Shown: positions 20,739 through 30,794 of the stretch, one piece after another
Layout of the letters: every line of letters begins with the position of its first letter
Position numbering within the stretch: position 1 is the stretch's first letter
Assembly: GCA_963800725.1 (NCBI GenBank)
Contig: CAWDCE010000021.1
Location: 1 to 64,000, forward strand
Origin: Bog-473 sp963800725
Lineage (GTDB): Bacteria > Actinomycetota > Acidimicrobiia > Acidimicrobiales > RAAP-2
Direction: 5' to 3'
DNA length: 64,000 bases
Position numbers and translations under genes: made by a program
The notes under the pieces: generated by a model
The model's database searches: none
The model's input: only the letters and a program-made list of their open reading frames with translations
What the model was told of the DNA's origin: nothing

Positions 20739-22091
20739 TCACACAAGCGCCGAAGACGGCGATGCGCCACCGGCGTCGCTGACCGAGTCCGCGGGTGCGC
20801 CGGCGGGGTCCTCGGGCCCTGCGGTGCGCCCGGTGCCAGGAGCGGTGGTCCGCCGCCACCAGGCGATCGAGTTCTTGAGGCGCAATGCCGGCTTTTCCAA
20901 CACGAAGTAGCTGATCGTCGCCGTCACGATTGACAATGCGAACACCGAGAGGGTGAATGCCCAGAACTCCATATCGAAAAGGTGGTAGTGGCCTTCCTTC
21001 AGGATTTGATAGATCCACACCTCGTGCCAGAGGTAGATGCCATAGGAGATGACCCCGAGTGAGGCGATGGGCCAGGCGCGCAAGAAGCGCCGGATCAGAC
21101 CCTTGTGCTGGGGACCGAACACCGCCGGGATGAGCAAGAAGAACCCGAAAAGTCCGTAAAGGGTCTGGCGGGCCAGGTCCATGTAGGTCTCGTCATGGAG
21201 CGGTGTGGTGGTGATCCCGAGGTTCGACACGGCCCAAAAACAGACCCCCGCCAGGGCCCAGCTCAACCACGGGACCCACCACTGCGCCAGCCAACGGTTC
21301 TCCTGGCGGTGATGGTGCATATACGCGCTGACCGTGGCGAGGAACATTCCGAGCGCGAAGAGTTCCAAGAAGGCCGGGAGCCAGTTGGTCGACAGGCGGA
21401 AGAAGGGCGAATGGTGTTTTTGGTAGGGCAGCACCGCGACGCGCCAGGCGAAGCTGAAGGCCGTCATGGCGATCAGCCCGATGAACTCGACCCGCATCTG
21501 TTGGCCGACGCTGCGCCGCTCGCGACGCCAACCGATCAGGGCCGCGTAGAGCGGGATGAAGAGGTAGAAGGTCATCTCGACGCACAGGCTCCATCCGGCC
21601 TGGAGGCCTTTGAGCGCGTGGCTGTTCGAATAGATCCAGATAAATCCGTAATGCCACAGGTGCGCGGTCCAACCGCCCGGGCCGAGTCCCGGACCGCCAT
21701 GGAAGATCTGTGTCTCGACAAAGAGCACCAACCAAAACGCCGGCACGATGCGCAAGAGGCGCCGGACCCAAAATGCCCCGGTCCTCGGTTTGGGCGCGGC
21801 CGAGAGGTGGGCGACGACGAAAGGGCGATACAGCAAGAAACCCGAAATCAAGAAGAACACCGCCACCCCGATTTCGAGCCTCGAGGTATAGCGACCGACT
21901 GAATTGTTGCGCGACGTCAACCCGGACACGAAGCTCGTATGCACCACCAACACCGTGATCGCGGCAATGGCCCGCAGGCCGTCGAAGCACGGGAAGCGGG
22001 GCGGCCGGGCCGGAGCGGCGATTTCGGGCTCGAGGGGAACCGGTACCAACGCCGGGCGCTCGGCCACTTCGACCAGGGTGTTCGGACTCAT
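20739..22091 (-). CDS. Acyltransferase family 3 membrane protein (OafA-like)
   Basis: A 450-residue integral membrane protein of the acyltransferase-3 family, which transfers acyl groups from inside to exported glycans or lipids. The family start is clear near residue 38 (FDGLRAIAAITVLVVHTSF, with the catalytic-type His), followed by the RLEIGVAVFFLISGFLLYRPF motif and about ten hydrophobic helices. The N-terminal 35 residues and the last 50 are Pro/Ala-rich and probably cytosolic. No SGNH domain, unlike the second family member at 26-28 kb. First gene of the glycan cluster and a likely glycan decoration enzyme. Confidence 0.9.
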   Translation of the reverse strand: MSPNTLVEVAERPALVPVPLEPEIAAPARPPRFPCFDGLRAIAAITVLVVHTSFVSGLTSRNNSVGRYTSRLEIGVAVFFLISGFLLYRPFVVAHLSAAPKPRTGAFWVRRLLRIVPAFWLVLFVETQIFHGGPGLGPGGWTAHLWHYGFIWIYSNSHALKGLQAGWSLCVEMTFYLFIPLYAALIGWRRERRSVGQQMRVEFIGLIAMTAFSFAWRVAVLPYQKHHSPFFRLSTNWLPAFLELFALGMFLATVSAYMHHHRQENRWLAQWWVPWLSWALAGVCFWAVSNLGITTTPLHDETYMDLARQTLYGLFGFFLLIPAVFGPQHKGLIRRFLRAWPIASLGVISYGIYLWHEVWIYQILKEGHYHLFDMEFWAFTLSVFALSIVTATISYFVLEKPALRLKNSIAWWRRTTAPGTGRTAGPEDPAGAPADSVSDAGGASPSSALV

Positions 22092-22109
22092 GGTGTCACC
22101 GGCACCACG

Positions 22110-23412
22110 TCAGTATGGCGGGCGTGCCGCCCGCGCCGCACTCATGGCGCGGCGGGCCCGGCGCAAGACGGCTTCTATGGCCACTCCGGCCAGCATGGCC
22201 ATCGCCAGATCGGCTTCGACCCGGTACCGGGCATCGCCGTAGGCGCTGAGCACCGTGATCACCGACACCGCGATCAGCGAGATGAACGGAAAGAGGAGAC
22301 TCCCCCGACGACGCAGCGCCACCGCACCGGCCAGGGCGAGGGGGACGAGCGCGTAGAAGTACCACTGTGCGAGCTCGCTGACCCACTCCGGCCGGCCCAC
22401 CGTGCGCTCGAGCGAAGCGGTCTGCCCCGGGTGATACACGTTGAGGGCGCGACCGAGACGCACCAGCGCCGTACGGATCGCCGGACCCCGATGCGTGTTG
22501 GCATAGTGCAGCCCGGCTGATTGAAGCGTGGCGGCCCGTTGGGACTGGTCGCCGCCCGCACCGCCATCGCCCGCGCACGACCGATTCCACCACCCGGCAT
22601 CGGGGCCGCCGTAGGTGAGCGCACAGTTGGCTCCGGCGATGACCGCTCCGGCGTCGTTGGACACCAGGGTCGTGGTGCGCAAGGTCGCCAGGTTCCGGGC
22701 CACCCACGGCGCCACGATGACGGCGGCCACACCCAACATGATTCCGAGGTACTTGGCCCGCCTCCCCGCGGGTACTCTCCGACTCCACAGGGCGAGCGGC
22801 ACCAACAAGAACACCACCAAGAGGACCAGGTCGGTGCGGATCAGCACGGCCACGCCGATGTAGGCCCCGACTTCGGCCGCTCTCGCGACACTGGGCGCAC
22901 TCGAGTACCGAGTCGCCCCAAAGACCGCCAGCGCGCACACCGCAATGACCAGGGTCTCGGGCCCGAGGGTGACCGGGTTCACCCAGAGGGCGGGATAGGT
23001 GGCAACGACGATCCCCGCCCGCGATGGCGGCCCGGTCACCGGCACCCCCACCGACGATATGACGAACGGCCAACGCGGCCACCACCACCGCGCCCACGAA
23101 GATCCCCGCGTACAGGACGCGCTGTGGCGCGAGGCCCAACGCACCGGCCGAGTTGGCGGCGGCGAGCAGCAACGACGGCGCCGGGGGGTGCAGGGCCGAG
23201 ACGCTGCGCGCTGGATGGGCGGGGTCGAGGTGGAGCGGGTCGACGAACCACCACCCTCTGATCATCCAATACGCCTGGCTGCGCGGAAAGACCCCGTCGG
23301 GGCTCAGGTTCGAACTCGGGTGCGCGCGCACCGTGTGGAGGAAATCGAGCTGGATCGCCCCGGCGAGAACCGCCACCCCGATCATTGACCAGCGGAAGCG
23401 GGCGGGGGTCAT
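22110..23412 (-). CDS. GT-C fold membrane glycosyltransferase, with one frame break
   Basis: Polytopic glycosyltransferase of the ArnT/PMT-like GT-C class, expected to use polyprenyl-phosphate sugars on the outer face of the membrane. The N-terminus (MTPARFRWSMIGVAVLAGAI) comes from the ATG at 23412, overlapping the upstream GT4 stop (ATGA). An acidic first loop SPDGVFPRSQAYWMIRGWWFVDP lies near residue 40. A single extra G near 23022 breaks the frame after HIVGGGAGDRAAIA; the next frame continues AGIVVATYPALWVNP to 22110. It resembles the gene at 28269-29669 (shared pattern of YP-x-x-W, then a Cys-containing loop before a conserved aromatic segment), so the two are likely paralogues. Confidence 0.8.
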
Positions 23413-24630
23413 CGGGCCTGGCGCGGCGCTCTTTTCTCGATGATCTCCGCGGCCAATACCTCGAGCGTGCGGGCCGCGGTCACCTCCCAACTCAGACTCT
23501 CGGCATGGCGCAGGGCCCCTTGGCTCAATCGCCGCCGCAACATCGGGTCCGAGAGGACGGCGTCGGCGGCGGAGGTGAGCTCCTCGGTGCCACCGACCAA
23601 GAGGCCCGATTCCCCGTCGAGCACCGCCTCGTCGTGCCCGCTGATCCGCGTGGCGATGGCCGGCGTGCCGCAGGCGGCAGCCTCGGTCAGCGTCATGCCC
23701 CAGCCCTCGCGCACCGACGTCGACGCGACGATCCAGGCCCGGCGATAAAGCGCCACCAATTCGTCCTCGGGCAGGCGACCGGGCACGGTGAGCCAATCGC
23801 CCGCTCGGGCCCCGGTGATCTGGGCCTCGAGCGCGGGCCGCTCGTAGCCCTCACCGACGATCACGGCGCGAAGCTTCGGCTGTCGTTGCTTGAGCGCCAC
23901 CATGGCCGCGATGAAGGCGTCGAAGCGCTTGACGGGGACCAGTCGCCCGACCGCCACCACCAAGGGGGTGTCGGCCTTGGGCCCACCGGGTCCGAACGCC
24001 GGATCGATGCCCGGGGGCACCACCGAGATCTGGCGTGCCTTTAGGTGAAGTTGCTCGACGATCTCGGCCTTGGCCGAGTTCGACAAGGTGATGATCTTGG
24101 TGTGCCGGTAGAGAGGCGGGGCCAACCGGTGCTCGATGGCGTTGCCGAGGCCGGCCAGCCGGGGCGAGAGGACCATCTGCCACATCTCGGCATGGACATG
24201 GTGCAAGAACACCACCTTTGGGGCCGCGGTACCACAGCGGGGAGAAGAACGGCATGCCGTTCCAGATCTCGACCAGCCCGTCGCCGGTCCCGATCTTGGA
24301 GCGAAGCCCGGCCAGCGCGGTGCGCGGGAAGACGGCGTAGCGGCCCGAACGGCGATTGACCAGGTAGCCGTCCCGGGTGATCTCGCGCGCCGATCCGTCA
24401 ACGCGTGACGTCCATTGGCGCACATCGATCCCGGCGGCGGCCCAGCGACGGAGCACTTCATGGGCGTGGAGTTCGGACCCGCCTGCCTCGACGTCGGCCA
24501 GGTCGCGCCACGCCACCACGTCCACCCGCCTGATATCGGCCGAGGCCGCGATGGCTTCGAGGCTGGAGGTGGCCGCGGGGCGAGCGGCGCCGACGTCGAA
24601 TGGATCAGGGAGGTCCTCCCCGATGCTCAC
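23409..24630 (-). CDS. Glycosyltransferase family 4 (GT-B fold), with one frame break
   Basis: Cytosolic nucleotide-sugar glycosyltransferase. The N-domain from the ATG at 24630 includes DVVAWRDLADVEAGGSELHAHEVLRRWAAAGIDV, the glycine-rich acceptor loop of GT4 enzymes, and VEIWNGMPFFSPLWY. An extra A near 24225 breaks the frame; the next frame continues VVFLHHVHAEMW. The C-domain has ISVVPPGIDPAF, VVAVGRLVPVKRFD, the donor-site REGWGMTLTEAAACGTPAIA (EX7E type) and GHDEAVLDGESGLLV. About 406 residues when joined. Overlaps the flippase gene upstream and the GT-C gene downstream, so it is one operon. Confidence 0.88.
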
Positions 24631-26045
24631 TTCTCGGCCCCCGCAGACACGCCCTTCACCCTAAAGCGCCAGTGGACGGCGGCAAAGGCAATCAGGACCA
24701 GCAGCGCCAATCCACCTTGGACGGCCAGTTCTGCCTGTGCGGTCTCGTGGATGGATCCATGGGCCCGGTGGATGAGCACCAAGAGCGTCACGACCCCCAC
24801 GCCCAGCAGCGTGATCACCCAACGCCGGGCGGCGCCCAACAAGTAGTTGGTCAAGATGACCGTGGCCCCGAGCGTGGCCATCCCCCCCACCAAGGTGGCG
24901 AACGACGGTGCGCCACCCGAGAGGCGGGCCGAGAAGAAGAAGGTCAAGAACTGCTTGGGAATCACGAGCGCGGACGAAACAAGAGACCGAGCGTCGGGAC
25001 CAGCAAGAACAAGAAGGTCACGCCGAGTTGGCGCAGTGCGTGTTCACCGTGGTGCCAGCGGATGGAGGTCTCCGGGAGGATGTAGCTCCCGAGAAGTATG
25101 GCCCCGAACACGAGGGATTTCGATGCGACCGAAATGGCGGCGTAGGAACCCGAATTCCGACGGATTGAGCCTTCCCACCAAGATGATGTCGGCGTTTTGG
25201 AGGACGCCGAGCAGCGCGAAACCAATCAACGCTGCGGTCAAGTCGAACGACAATGCCAACGTGTGGCGTCCATCGTCGGACGGCAGTGGTGCACTGGTCG
25301 GGTAGCCCCACGCCCTGGCGCCAACGATGTGCGCTTGGACCGCGGCGACCACCTCGCCGATCAAGAGCCCGAGTGCGTAGCCCCAGATCCCCCAGCCGAA
25401 CTCGGCGAAACTGAGCACCAGCACGGTGCGCACCCCAATCTCGACGATGAGGCTCAGTCCGAGGCTGGCGTAACGGCGGTGGGCTTGGAGCACGGCACGA
25501 TCCACGCACAAGAGCAGCCAGACGCCGCCCGCGATCAACACAAAGGCCACCGAACCGTTGTCGGGGAGTCGCAAGGCATGGGCCAGGGGCGCTTGGATCA
25601 CAAAGGCGAAGGCGGACCAGACGACGACACCCACCAAGCAGCGCCGATAGAGCTGGTGGGTCCACGTGTGCGCCTTGGCGTCGTGGCCCTGCGCCGCCAT
25701 TGCGGTGATCCGCCGCACGACCCCGACCAACAACGCGGAGCCCGGCATCGACAAGACGAAGAACAGGCCGAGCAGCTGGGCAATGCCGCCGTACTGACTC
25801 GTGGTGAGCAGCCGGGCCACCACCACGGTGGCGATGATGTTGAGGACGTTGGCAATGAGTCCGCCCACGGCCAGCGGTCCGGCCTGGAACACCCCGCCGA
25901 GGAAGGATTCCGATTCCTCGCTGGCGAAGGGATCCGCGACCAGACCGGTGCTCGGCGTGAGCGCCATCGTGTCGAGCACGGCGCGTTCGGCCACCAATCC
26001 GGTCGACTCGGGGTCGGCCCGGCGCCTCGAAAACGACCAGTTCAC
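24627..26045 (-). CDS. Polysaccharide flippase-like membrane protein (MATE/MOP superfamily), with two frame breaks
   Basis: Polytopic protein of the oligosaccharide/polysaccharide transporter type, which flips lipid-linked glycan units. The GTG start at 26045 gives a 45-residue cytosolic lead. Helices follow, including LAVGGLIANVLNIIATVVVARLLTTSQYGGIAQLLGLFF, the typical first two helices of the family, and IILVGRLNPSEFGF. Frame breaks near 25150 and 24965 are bridged by AAISVASKSLVFGAILLGSYILPE and IPKQFLTFFFSARLSGG in other frames. The joined protein is about 472 residues with 12 or more helices, the family size. It overlaps the downstream GT4 gene by 4 bases. Confidence 0.82.
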
Positions 26046-26144
26046 CCGGCGATCGACCGCGTCATCACGCCAACCTGATTTCTCGTCGCAAGCCTCATTG
26101 CACCTCTCCGCAGCGCCCCCCGGGAGCCCCGAGTCAACTCGCGC

Positions 26145-28215
26145 TCAGGCTGGCGGCTTGTGGGTCAGGTTAGCTTCCGCTGTGGAGGGATGGGCACGGG
26201 CGGCGCTGGCGCGGGCCACGGCTCGGTCCAGCCCGAGATTGAAGAGCTGAGGGAGGATGACGGGCCGCAGATATTCGCCACCAGGCACCGACACGTGCTC
26301 GTCATCGGCGTTGCGCACCCGGATGCCGTCTATGTAGGACGTATAGACGCCCTTTGGGTCGAGCATCTTGTTCACGTCGATGACGCTGACTTTCTTGGGA
26401 AACTTGGCCGCGATCCGTGCGATGAGCGCGTTGTAGGCCACCGTGCGGCCGGGCTCGTTGATGTTCCACGGCTGACCGTTGGGCGCATCGGTGGTCTGGG
26501 CGATATAGGGCAAGGTGAAGAGGACCACGTGGGCGCCCCTGGCCGACAAGATGTCGATCGCTCTGGTCAGTTCGGCCGTGTAACGCTTATCCCAGGCCGG
26601 TTGCCCGATGGTGGACCATTTCCCGTCGATGAGGCGGTCCGACACTTCCCAACGACCAAGCTCGAGGGCAACCACATCGGGGTTGATGGTGGCGATCTCG
26701 TGCTTCCAGGTGGCCGGCCACCCCACACAGCCCGGCGCGGTCGGTCCGACCGTGCCTTCGATGTTGACGGTCGCGTTCGGGTCGATGTCACACCCGAGCA
26801 CCGCGTTGTCGTGAAAATCAATACCCCACTTTTGCGCGTGGACCCCGAGTCCCATGCCGAGGGTCAGTGCGAGCGAGTCGCCAAGGAGCAGGACCCGCAC
26901 CTGCTGCCCTTTGGGCAGCGCGGCCGGCGGGTGCATTGGCTCTTCGGTGAGCGAGGCCTTGGCGGCCGCGGTGATGTGGACCGGTGCGGGGGCCACTGGC
27001 TCGGTCGCCACCACGATCGCGCTCACCACGATGGCCACGCCCACCACGCCGCCGATGCTCACCGCCCGCCGCGAGATCAGGCGACGCTCGCGGACGGGAA
27101 GCTCGATGAGGTGGTAACTCACCACTGCCATCGCCCCCGTCACCGCGAGTCGCAGAGCGAGGAGCGGAAAGTTGTCCAATCCGGTGCGCTGGCCGTTGAG
27201 GACCAAGAAGATCGGGTAGTGGTACAGGTACAGCCCGTAGGAGATACGGCCGATGTAGCCAATGGCCCCGAGGCTGAGAAAGCGCGAGAGGGGATGCTTT
27301 GGCGCTTCGACGGCAGTGGCGATCACGGCGACCGCACCGGCGGCGATGACCAAGAATCCGCCGTGGTACAAGAATCCACCCGAACCGTCGACCACGTGGA
27401 CGGCCCACAACAGTCCGATCGCCCCCGCCCACCCGCCGATCGAGATGACGGCCGTGCCCCCGCTCGAGGGGCGGGCGCACCAACGGCGCACGGCTGGCGC
27501 GCCAATTGCGAAGAGCGCGCCGACCATGACCTCTTGGACGTGGGTCTGGGTGCCGTAGTACAGCTGCGTGGCGCTGACTCCGGCCACCGACAGGACCGCA
27601 GTGAGCCCGGCCGACGCCAGGGCCGCGACCAAGGCCACCCAGCCGAGCCCGCGGCGGCCGAATCGACGCAAGGTGAAGAGGGCGACCGCGGGCCACACCA
27701 AATAGAACTGCTCTTCGACCGCCAGCGACCAGGTATGGAGCAACGGCGACGGCGGCCCGAAATGCTGGAAGTAGGACTGGTGGGAAAAGATGAAGCGCCA
27801 GTTGGCGACATAGGTCAAGGTCGAAAAGGCGTCCCCGCGCAACGTGGTCAGCGTGTCGGATTGCGCGAAATACGCCGCATAGACCGCGATCAGGGCCATG
27901 AGCACGAGAAGTGCGGGGACGAGTCGGCGAGCCGCGCCGGGCGTAGAACGCACCGAAGGCAATGGTCGAGGTCTTGGTCCACTCCCCCACCAACAATGAA
28001 GTGATCAGGTACCCCGAGAGCACAAAGAAGATGTCGACCCCGAGGTTCCCTCCCGAGAGCCACGACACCCCCCCGTGAAATCCCAGCACCACGAGAACGG
28101 CGAAGGCCCGGATGCCGTCGAGACCACGCACGTACTGGGCCTTTGCACGACGCTCCGCACGTGCGGGCGGCCCACTCTCGAGCTTGGGCTCCCCTGTGAT
28201 CACCACGGCGAACAT
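26145..28215 (-). CDS. Acyltransferase-3 / SGNH fusion (OafA-type O-acetyltransferase), with one frame break
   Basis: Two-part membrane enzyme that acetylates glycans. The membrane domain begins near residue 28 (RGLDGIRAFAVLVVLGFHGG) with LGVDIFFVLSGYLITSLL, followed by about ten helices and the conserved HTWSLAVEEQFYLVWP. The frame breaks near 27955 between GAFYARR and RRLVPALLVLMA. The extracytoplasmic SGNH domain has its Ser block VRVLLLGDSLALTLGMGLG, the Asn/Gly-type block ALELGRWE, and a C-terminal catalytic pair region with DDEHVSVPGGEYL. About 690 residues joined. Divergent from the GT-C gene at 28269 across 53 bases that must hold both promoters. Confidence 0.88.
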
Positions 28216-28268
28216 CGTCGCATACCGATCTGCGGATTTGGGGACGCCGCCACGTAGTCTTAGCGGTC

Positions 28269-29669
28269 ATGCGCCACGCTCAACGCACCCAGCGCCGGCT
28301 CTGGCCGTGGCTGGCGGTGTGGACGGTCGTCGGGCTGGCAATTCGCCTGGCCAGCGTGGCGGGGCGACCGCACTCGGTTCCCAAGGGCGACGCTTACTAC
28401 TACCACTACGCCTCGGTATTACTGGTGGGTGGTCACGGGTTCATCAGCCCATTTTCCTACTACCTCCACAACGCGCACCACGCCATCCAGACCGCCGCAT
28501 TCCCGCCATTGTTCGTCTGGGTTGTCAGCGTCCCGCCGGTTTTCGGTTTCAAGTCCTTCTTGGCCGAACGGATCTGGCTGTGCTTCGTTGGTGCCGCAGC
28601 CGTGGTGTTGGCCGGGATCACCGGTCGCGAACTCGGCGGTCGCCGGGTCGGGCTGATCGCCGCGTTCTTGATGGCCGTCTACCCAAATATCTGGATGAGC
28701 GACGAACTGGCCATGTCAGAGGCACTCGCCCCGGTGCTGATCCTCGCCGTGCTGCTCTTCACCTACCGCTTCTGGAAGCAACCGGGCCTCAAGTCGGCCA
28801 TTTGGCTCGGGGTGATCTTCGGGATCGCCATCTTGGGCCGTGACGAACTCGCCATGTTGGTGATCTTGATCTTGGTCCCGATCACCCTGCTCGCCCGTGC
28901 GCTGACGTGGCGACAGCGCTTCGGTGTCCTTGGGGCGTCTGTGGCCATGATCATCTTGGTCACCGGCCCGTGGATTGGCTACAACATGAGCCGGTTCAAA
29001 GATCCGGTGTTCATCAGCACCGGACTCGGGGTCACGTTGGCTTCGTCGGACTGCAATGCGACTTTCTCGGGGCGCACAGAGGGCTACTGGTCCGCCGCCT
29101 GCGCCCAGGCCGGCACCAAGACATCGTATTTCAATGCGCACGCGGACGAATCGGTCCAGGGGGCAGAAGAGCAGCGCTACGCCCTCGATTACCTCCGGGC
29201 CCACAAGAGCCGGCTGCTTCCGGTGACGCTGGCCAAGCTGGGGCGGGGCTTCGGTTTCTTCCATCCACTGGACCAGATCCAGTTCGACGCCTTCATCGAG
29301 ACCCGTCCGATCAACTGGAGCCGGCTCGGACTCGCCATGTACTACGTGTTCTTGGCACTCTCGATTCCGGCCACGGTGCTCTTACGCAAACGCAAGATCC
29401 CCTCTTTCCCCCTGTGGGCCGTCGGGGTCGACGTGGCCGCGTCCATGGCCCTGACGTTCGGCAACACGCGCTATCGCACCACCTTTGAATGCTGCCTGGT
29501 GCTCTTCGCCGCCATCTCCCTCGAGTGGGTCTGGCACAGGTTCAGCCGCACCGACGGCGGCGATGTCGTTGACTATTCACACCCCCGACCCAACCCGGAG
29601 CCCCGAGATGAGAACGATACGCCGACGCCGCGAAGCGAACCCGTGCTCGCCCCGGCGCCGGTGAGGTAG
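28269..29669 (+). CDS. GT-C fold membrane glycosyltransferase (ArnT/PMT-like)
   Basis: A 466-residue polytopic protein. The first periplasmic loop carries KGDAYYYHYASVLL near residue 39, the acidic catalytic-type motif of polyprenyl-phosphate-sugar glycosyltransferases. About ten helices follow, for example WLGVIFGIAILGRDELAMLVILILVPITLLARAL (given here only as the region about residues 178-211). A Cys-bearing loop (ASSDCNATFSGRTEGYWSAAC) precedes the C-terminal helices. The last 40 residues are Pro/Asp-rich and probably cytosolic. Intact. It leads a plus-strand operon with the GT2 enzyme and the DUF2304 protein. It is paralogous to 22110-23412. Confidence 0.85.
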   Translation: MRHAQRTQRRLWPWLAVWTVVGLAIRLASVAGRPHSVPKGDAYYYHYASVLLVGGHGFISPFSYYLHNAHHAIQTAAFPPLFVWVVSVPPVFGFKSFLAERIWLCFVGAAAVVLAGITGRELGGRRVGLIAAFLMAVYPNIWMSDELAMSEALAPVLILAVLLFTYRFWKQPGLKSAIWLGVIFGIAILGRDELAMLVILILVPITLLARALTWRQRFGVLGASVAMIILVTGPWIGYNMSRFKDPVFISTGLGVTLASSDCNATFSGRTEGYWSAACAQAGTKTSYFNAHADESVQGAEEQRYALDYLRAHKSRLLPVTLAKLGRGFGFFHPLDQIQFDAFIETRPINWSRLGLAMYYVFLALSIPATVLLRKRKIPSFPLWAVGVDVAASMALTFGNTRYRTTFECCLVLFAAISLEWVWHRFSRTDGGDVVDYSHPRPNPEPRDENDTPTPRSEPVLAPAPVR

Positions 29670-29676
29670 ATCCGCC

Positions 29677-30435
29677 GTGACCGCTCGCCTCACGCTCGTC
29701 GTCCTCCCCGCCCTCAACGAGGAGCGGTCCGTCGGCCTGGTCGTCAAAGAGGTCATGGCGGCCCAACCCGACGCCGAGGTGATGGTCATCGATGACGCTT
29801 CGAGCGATCGCACCGGCATCGAGGCACGCGGCGCCGGGGCGGGCGTCGCACGCAACGTCTTTACCCTCGGGGTGGGCGGCGCCATGCGGGTGGGCTTTCG
29901 GATCGCCGCCGAAGGCAACTACGAGCAACTCGTCCAGGTGGACGCCGACGGCCAACACGATCCGCGAGACATTGGCCACCTCCTCGACGCTCTCGAAAAC
30001 GACGGCGTGCCCCGGGTCGTCATTGGCGCCCGCTTCGCCGGCCAAGGAGACCTCAAGGTGCCGTGGGCCCGCCGCCTCGCCATGGTGTTGTTGGCCAAGC
30101 GGCTCTCGCGAGTGGTCGGGACCACCCTCACCGACGTCACCTCGGGCTTTCGGGCCCACAACCGCGCCGCCATCGAGCTCTTCGCCCGGACCTACCCGGC
30201 CGACTACCTGGCCGACACGGTCGAGTCGCTCGTGATCATTGGCCAAGCGGGCGGGCGGGTCACCCAAGTGCCGGTCGCCATGCGGGCCCGCTACGCAGGC
30301 ACCTCGAGTCAATCGAGTTGGAAGGCCGGGGTCTACCTGATCCGGGTCGTCACCATGTTGGCGTTCTCGGTCTTCCGACGCCGCCACATCGCCAAGCAAA
30401 ACCCGAACCAGCCACCATCAGGGGAGCCGAAATGA
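29677..30435 (+). CDS. Glycosyltransferase family 2 (polyprenyl-phosphate sugar synthase-like)
   Basis: A 252-residue GT-A enzyme resembling dolichyl-phosphate mannose synthases. Key motifs are VVLPALNEERSVG at the N-terminus, VMVIDDASSDRTG (first Asp pair) and LVQVDADGQHDPRDI (DXD). Next come GARFAGQGDLKVP and TDVTSGFRAHNRAA near residue 150, and a C-terminal acceptor-site segment ending in RYAGTSSQSSWKAG. It likely makes the lipid-linked sugar donor for the GT-C enzymes of the cluster; the sugar itself cannot be told. Seven bases after the GT-C stop, and ATGA-overlapped with the next gene. Confidence 0.9.
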   Translation: MTARLTLVVLPALNEERSVGLVVKEVMAAQPDAEVMVIDDASSDRTGIEARGAGAGVARNVFTLGVGGAMRVGFRIAAEGNYEQLVQVDADGQHDPRDIGHLLDALENDGVPRVVIGARFAGQGDLKVPWARRLAMVLLAKRLSRVVGTTLTDVTSGFRAHNRAAIELFARTYPADYLADTVESLVIIGQAGGRVTQVPVAMRARYAGTSSQSSWKAGVYLIRVVTMLAFSVFRRRHIAKQNPNQPPSGEPK

Positions 30436-30794
30436 CCGGAGTCCACATCATTGCCTTGGTGAGCGCATTGCTCACCGTCGCCGTTATCGTGCGCTTGACC
30501 CGACGTCGCCAGCTCCCCGAGAAATACGCCATCGTGTGGCTCGCGGTGGCCGTGGTCATTGGCTTCTTCGCCATCTTTCCCGGCCTGTTCAACTCCTTGG
30601 CTCACGACATGGGCGTCAAGAATCCCCCGGACCTCTTGTCCGTGCTCGCCGATCTCTTCCTCTTGGTGGTGTGCGTTCGCTTGAGCTTCGAGATCGGTCG
30701 CCAAGAGGATCGGACGCGGCTACTGGCCGAGGAGGTGGCCCTGCTCCGGCGTGACCTCGACGAGCGGACGGCGGGGGTCGGGGTCAGCGACTGA
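30432..30794 (+). CDS. DUF2304 small membrane protein
   Basis: About 120 residues with three hydrophobic segments (about 4-20, 35-52 and 70-85) and a charged C-terminal helix rich in Glu, Arg and Leu. QLPEKYAIVWLAVAVVIGFFAIFPGL is typical of the DUF2304 family, which is often encoded right after a GT2 polyprenyl-phosphate sugar synthase. The ATG at 30432 overlaps the GT2 stop (ATGA). A role as membrane anchor or partner of the GT2 enzyme is inferred from context. Its end overlaps the convergent flavoprotein gene by 11 bases. Confidence 0.85.
   Translation: MTGVHIIALVSALLTVAVIVRLTRRRQLPEKYAIVWLAVAVVIGFFAIFPGLFNSLAHDMGVKNPPDLLSVLADLFLLVVCVRLSFEIGRQEDRTRLLAEEVALLRRDLDERTAGVGVSD

Noticed and set aside
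30602..30783. Extension of the flavoprotein frame past its natural stop
   Set aside because: It follows the out-of-frame part after the break at 31628; the correct frame stops at 30784 with the family C-terminus complete.
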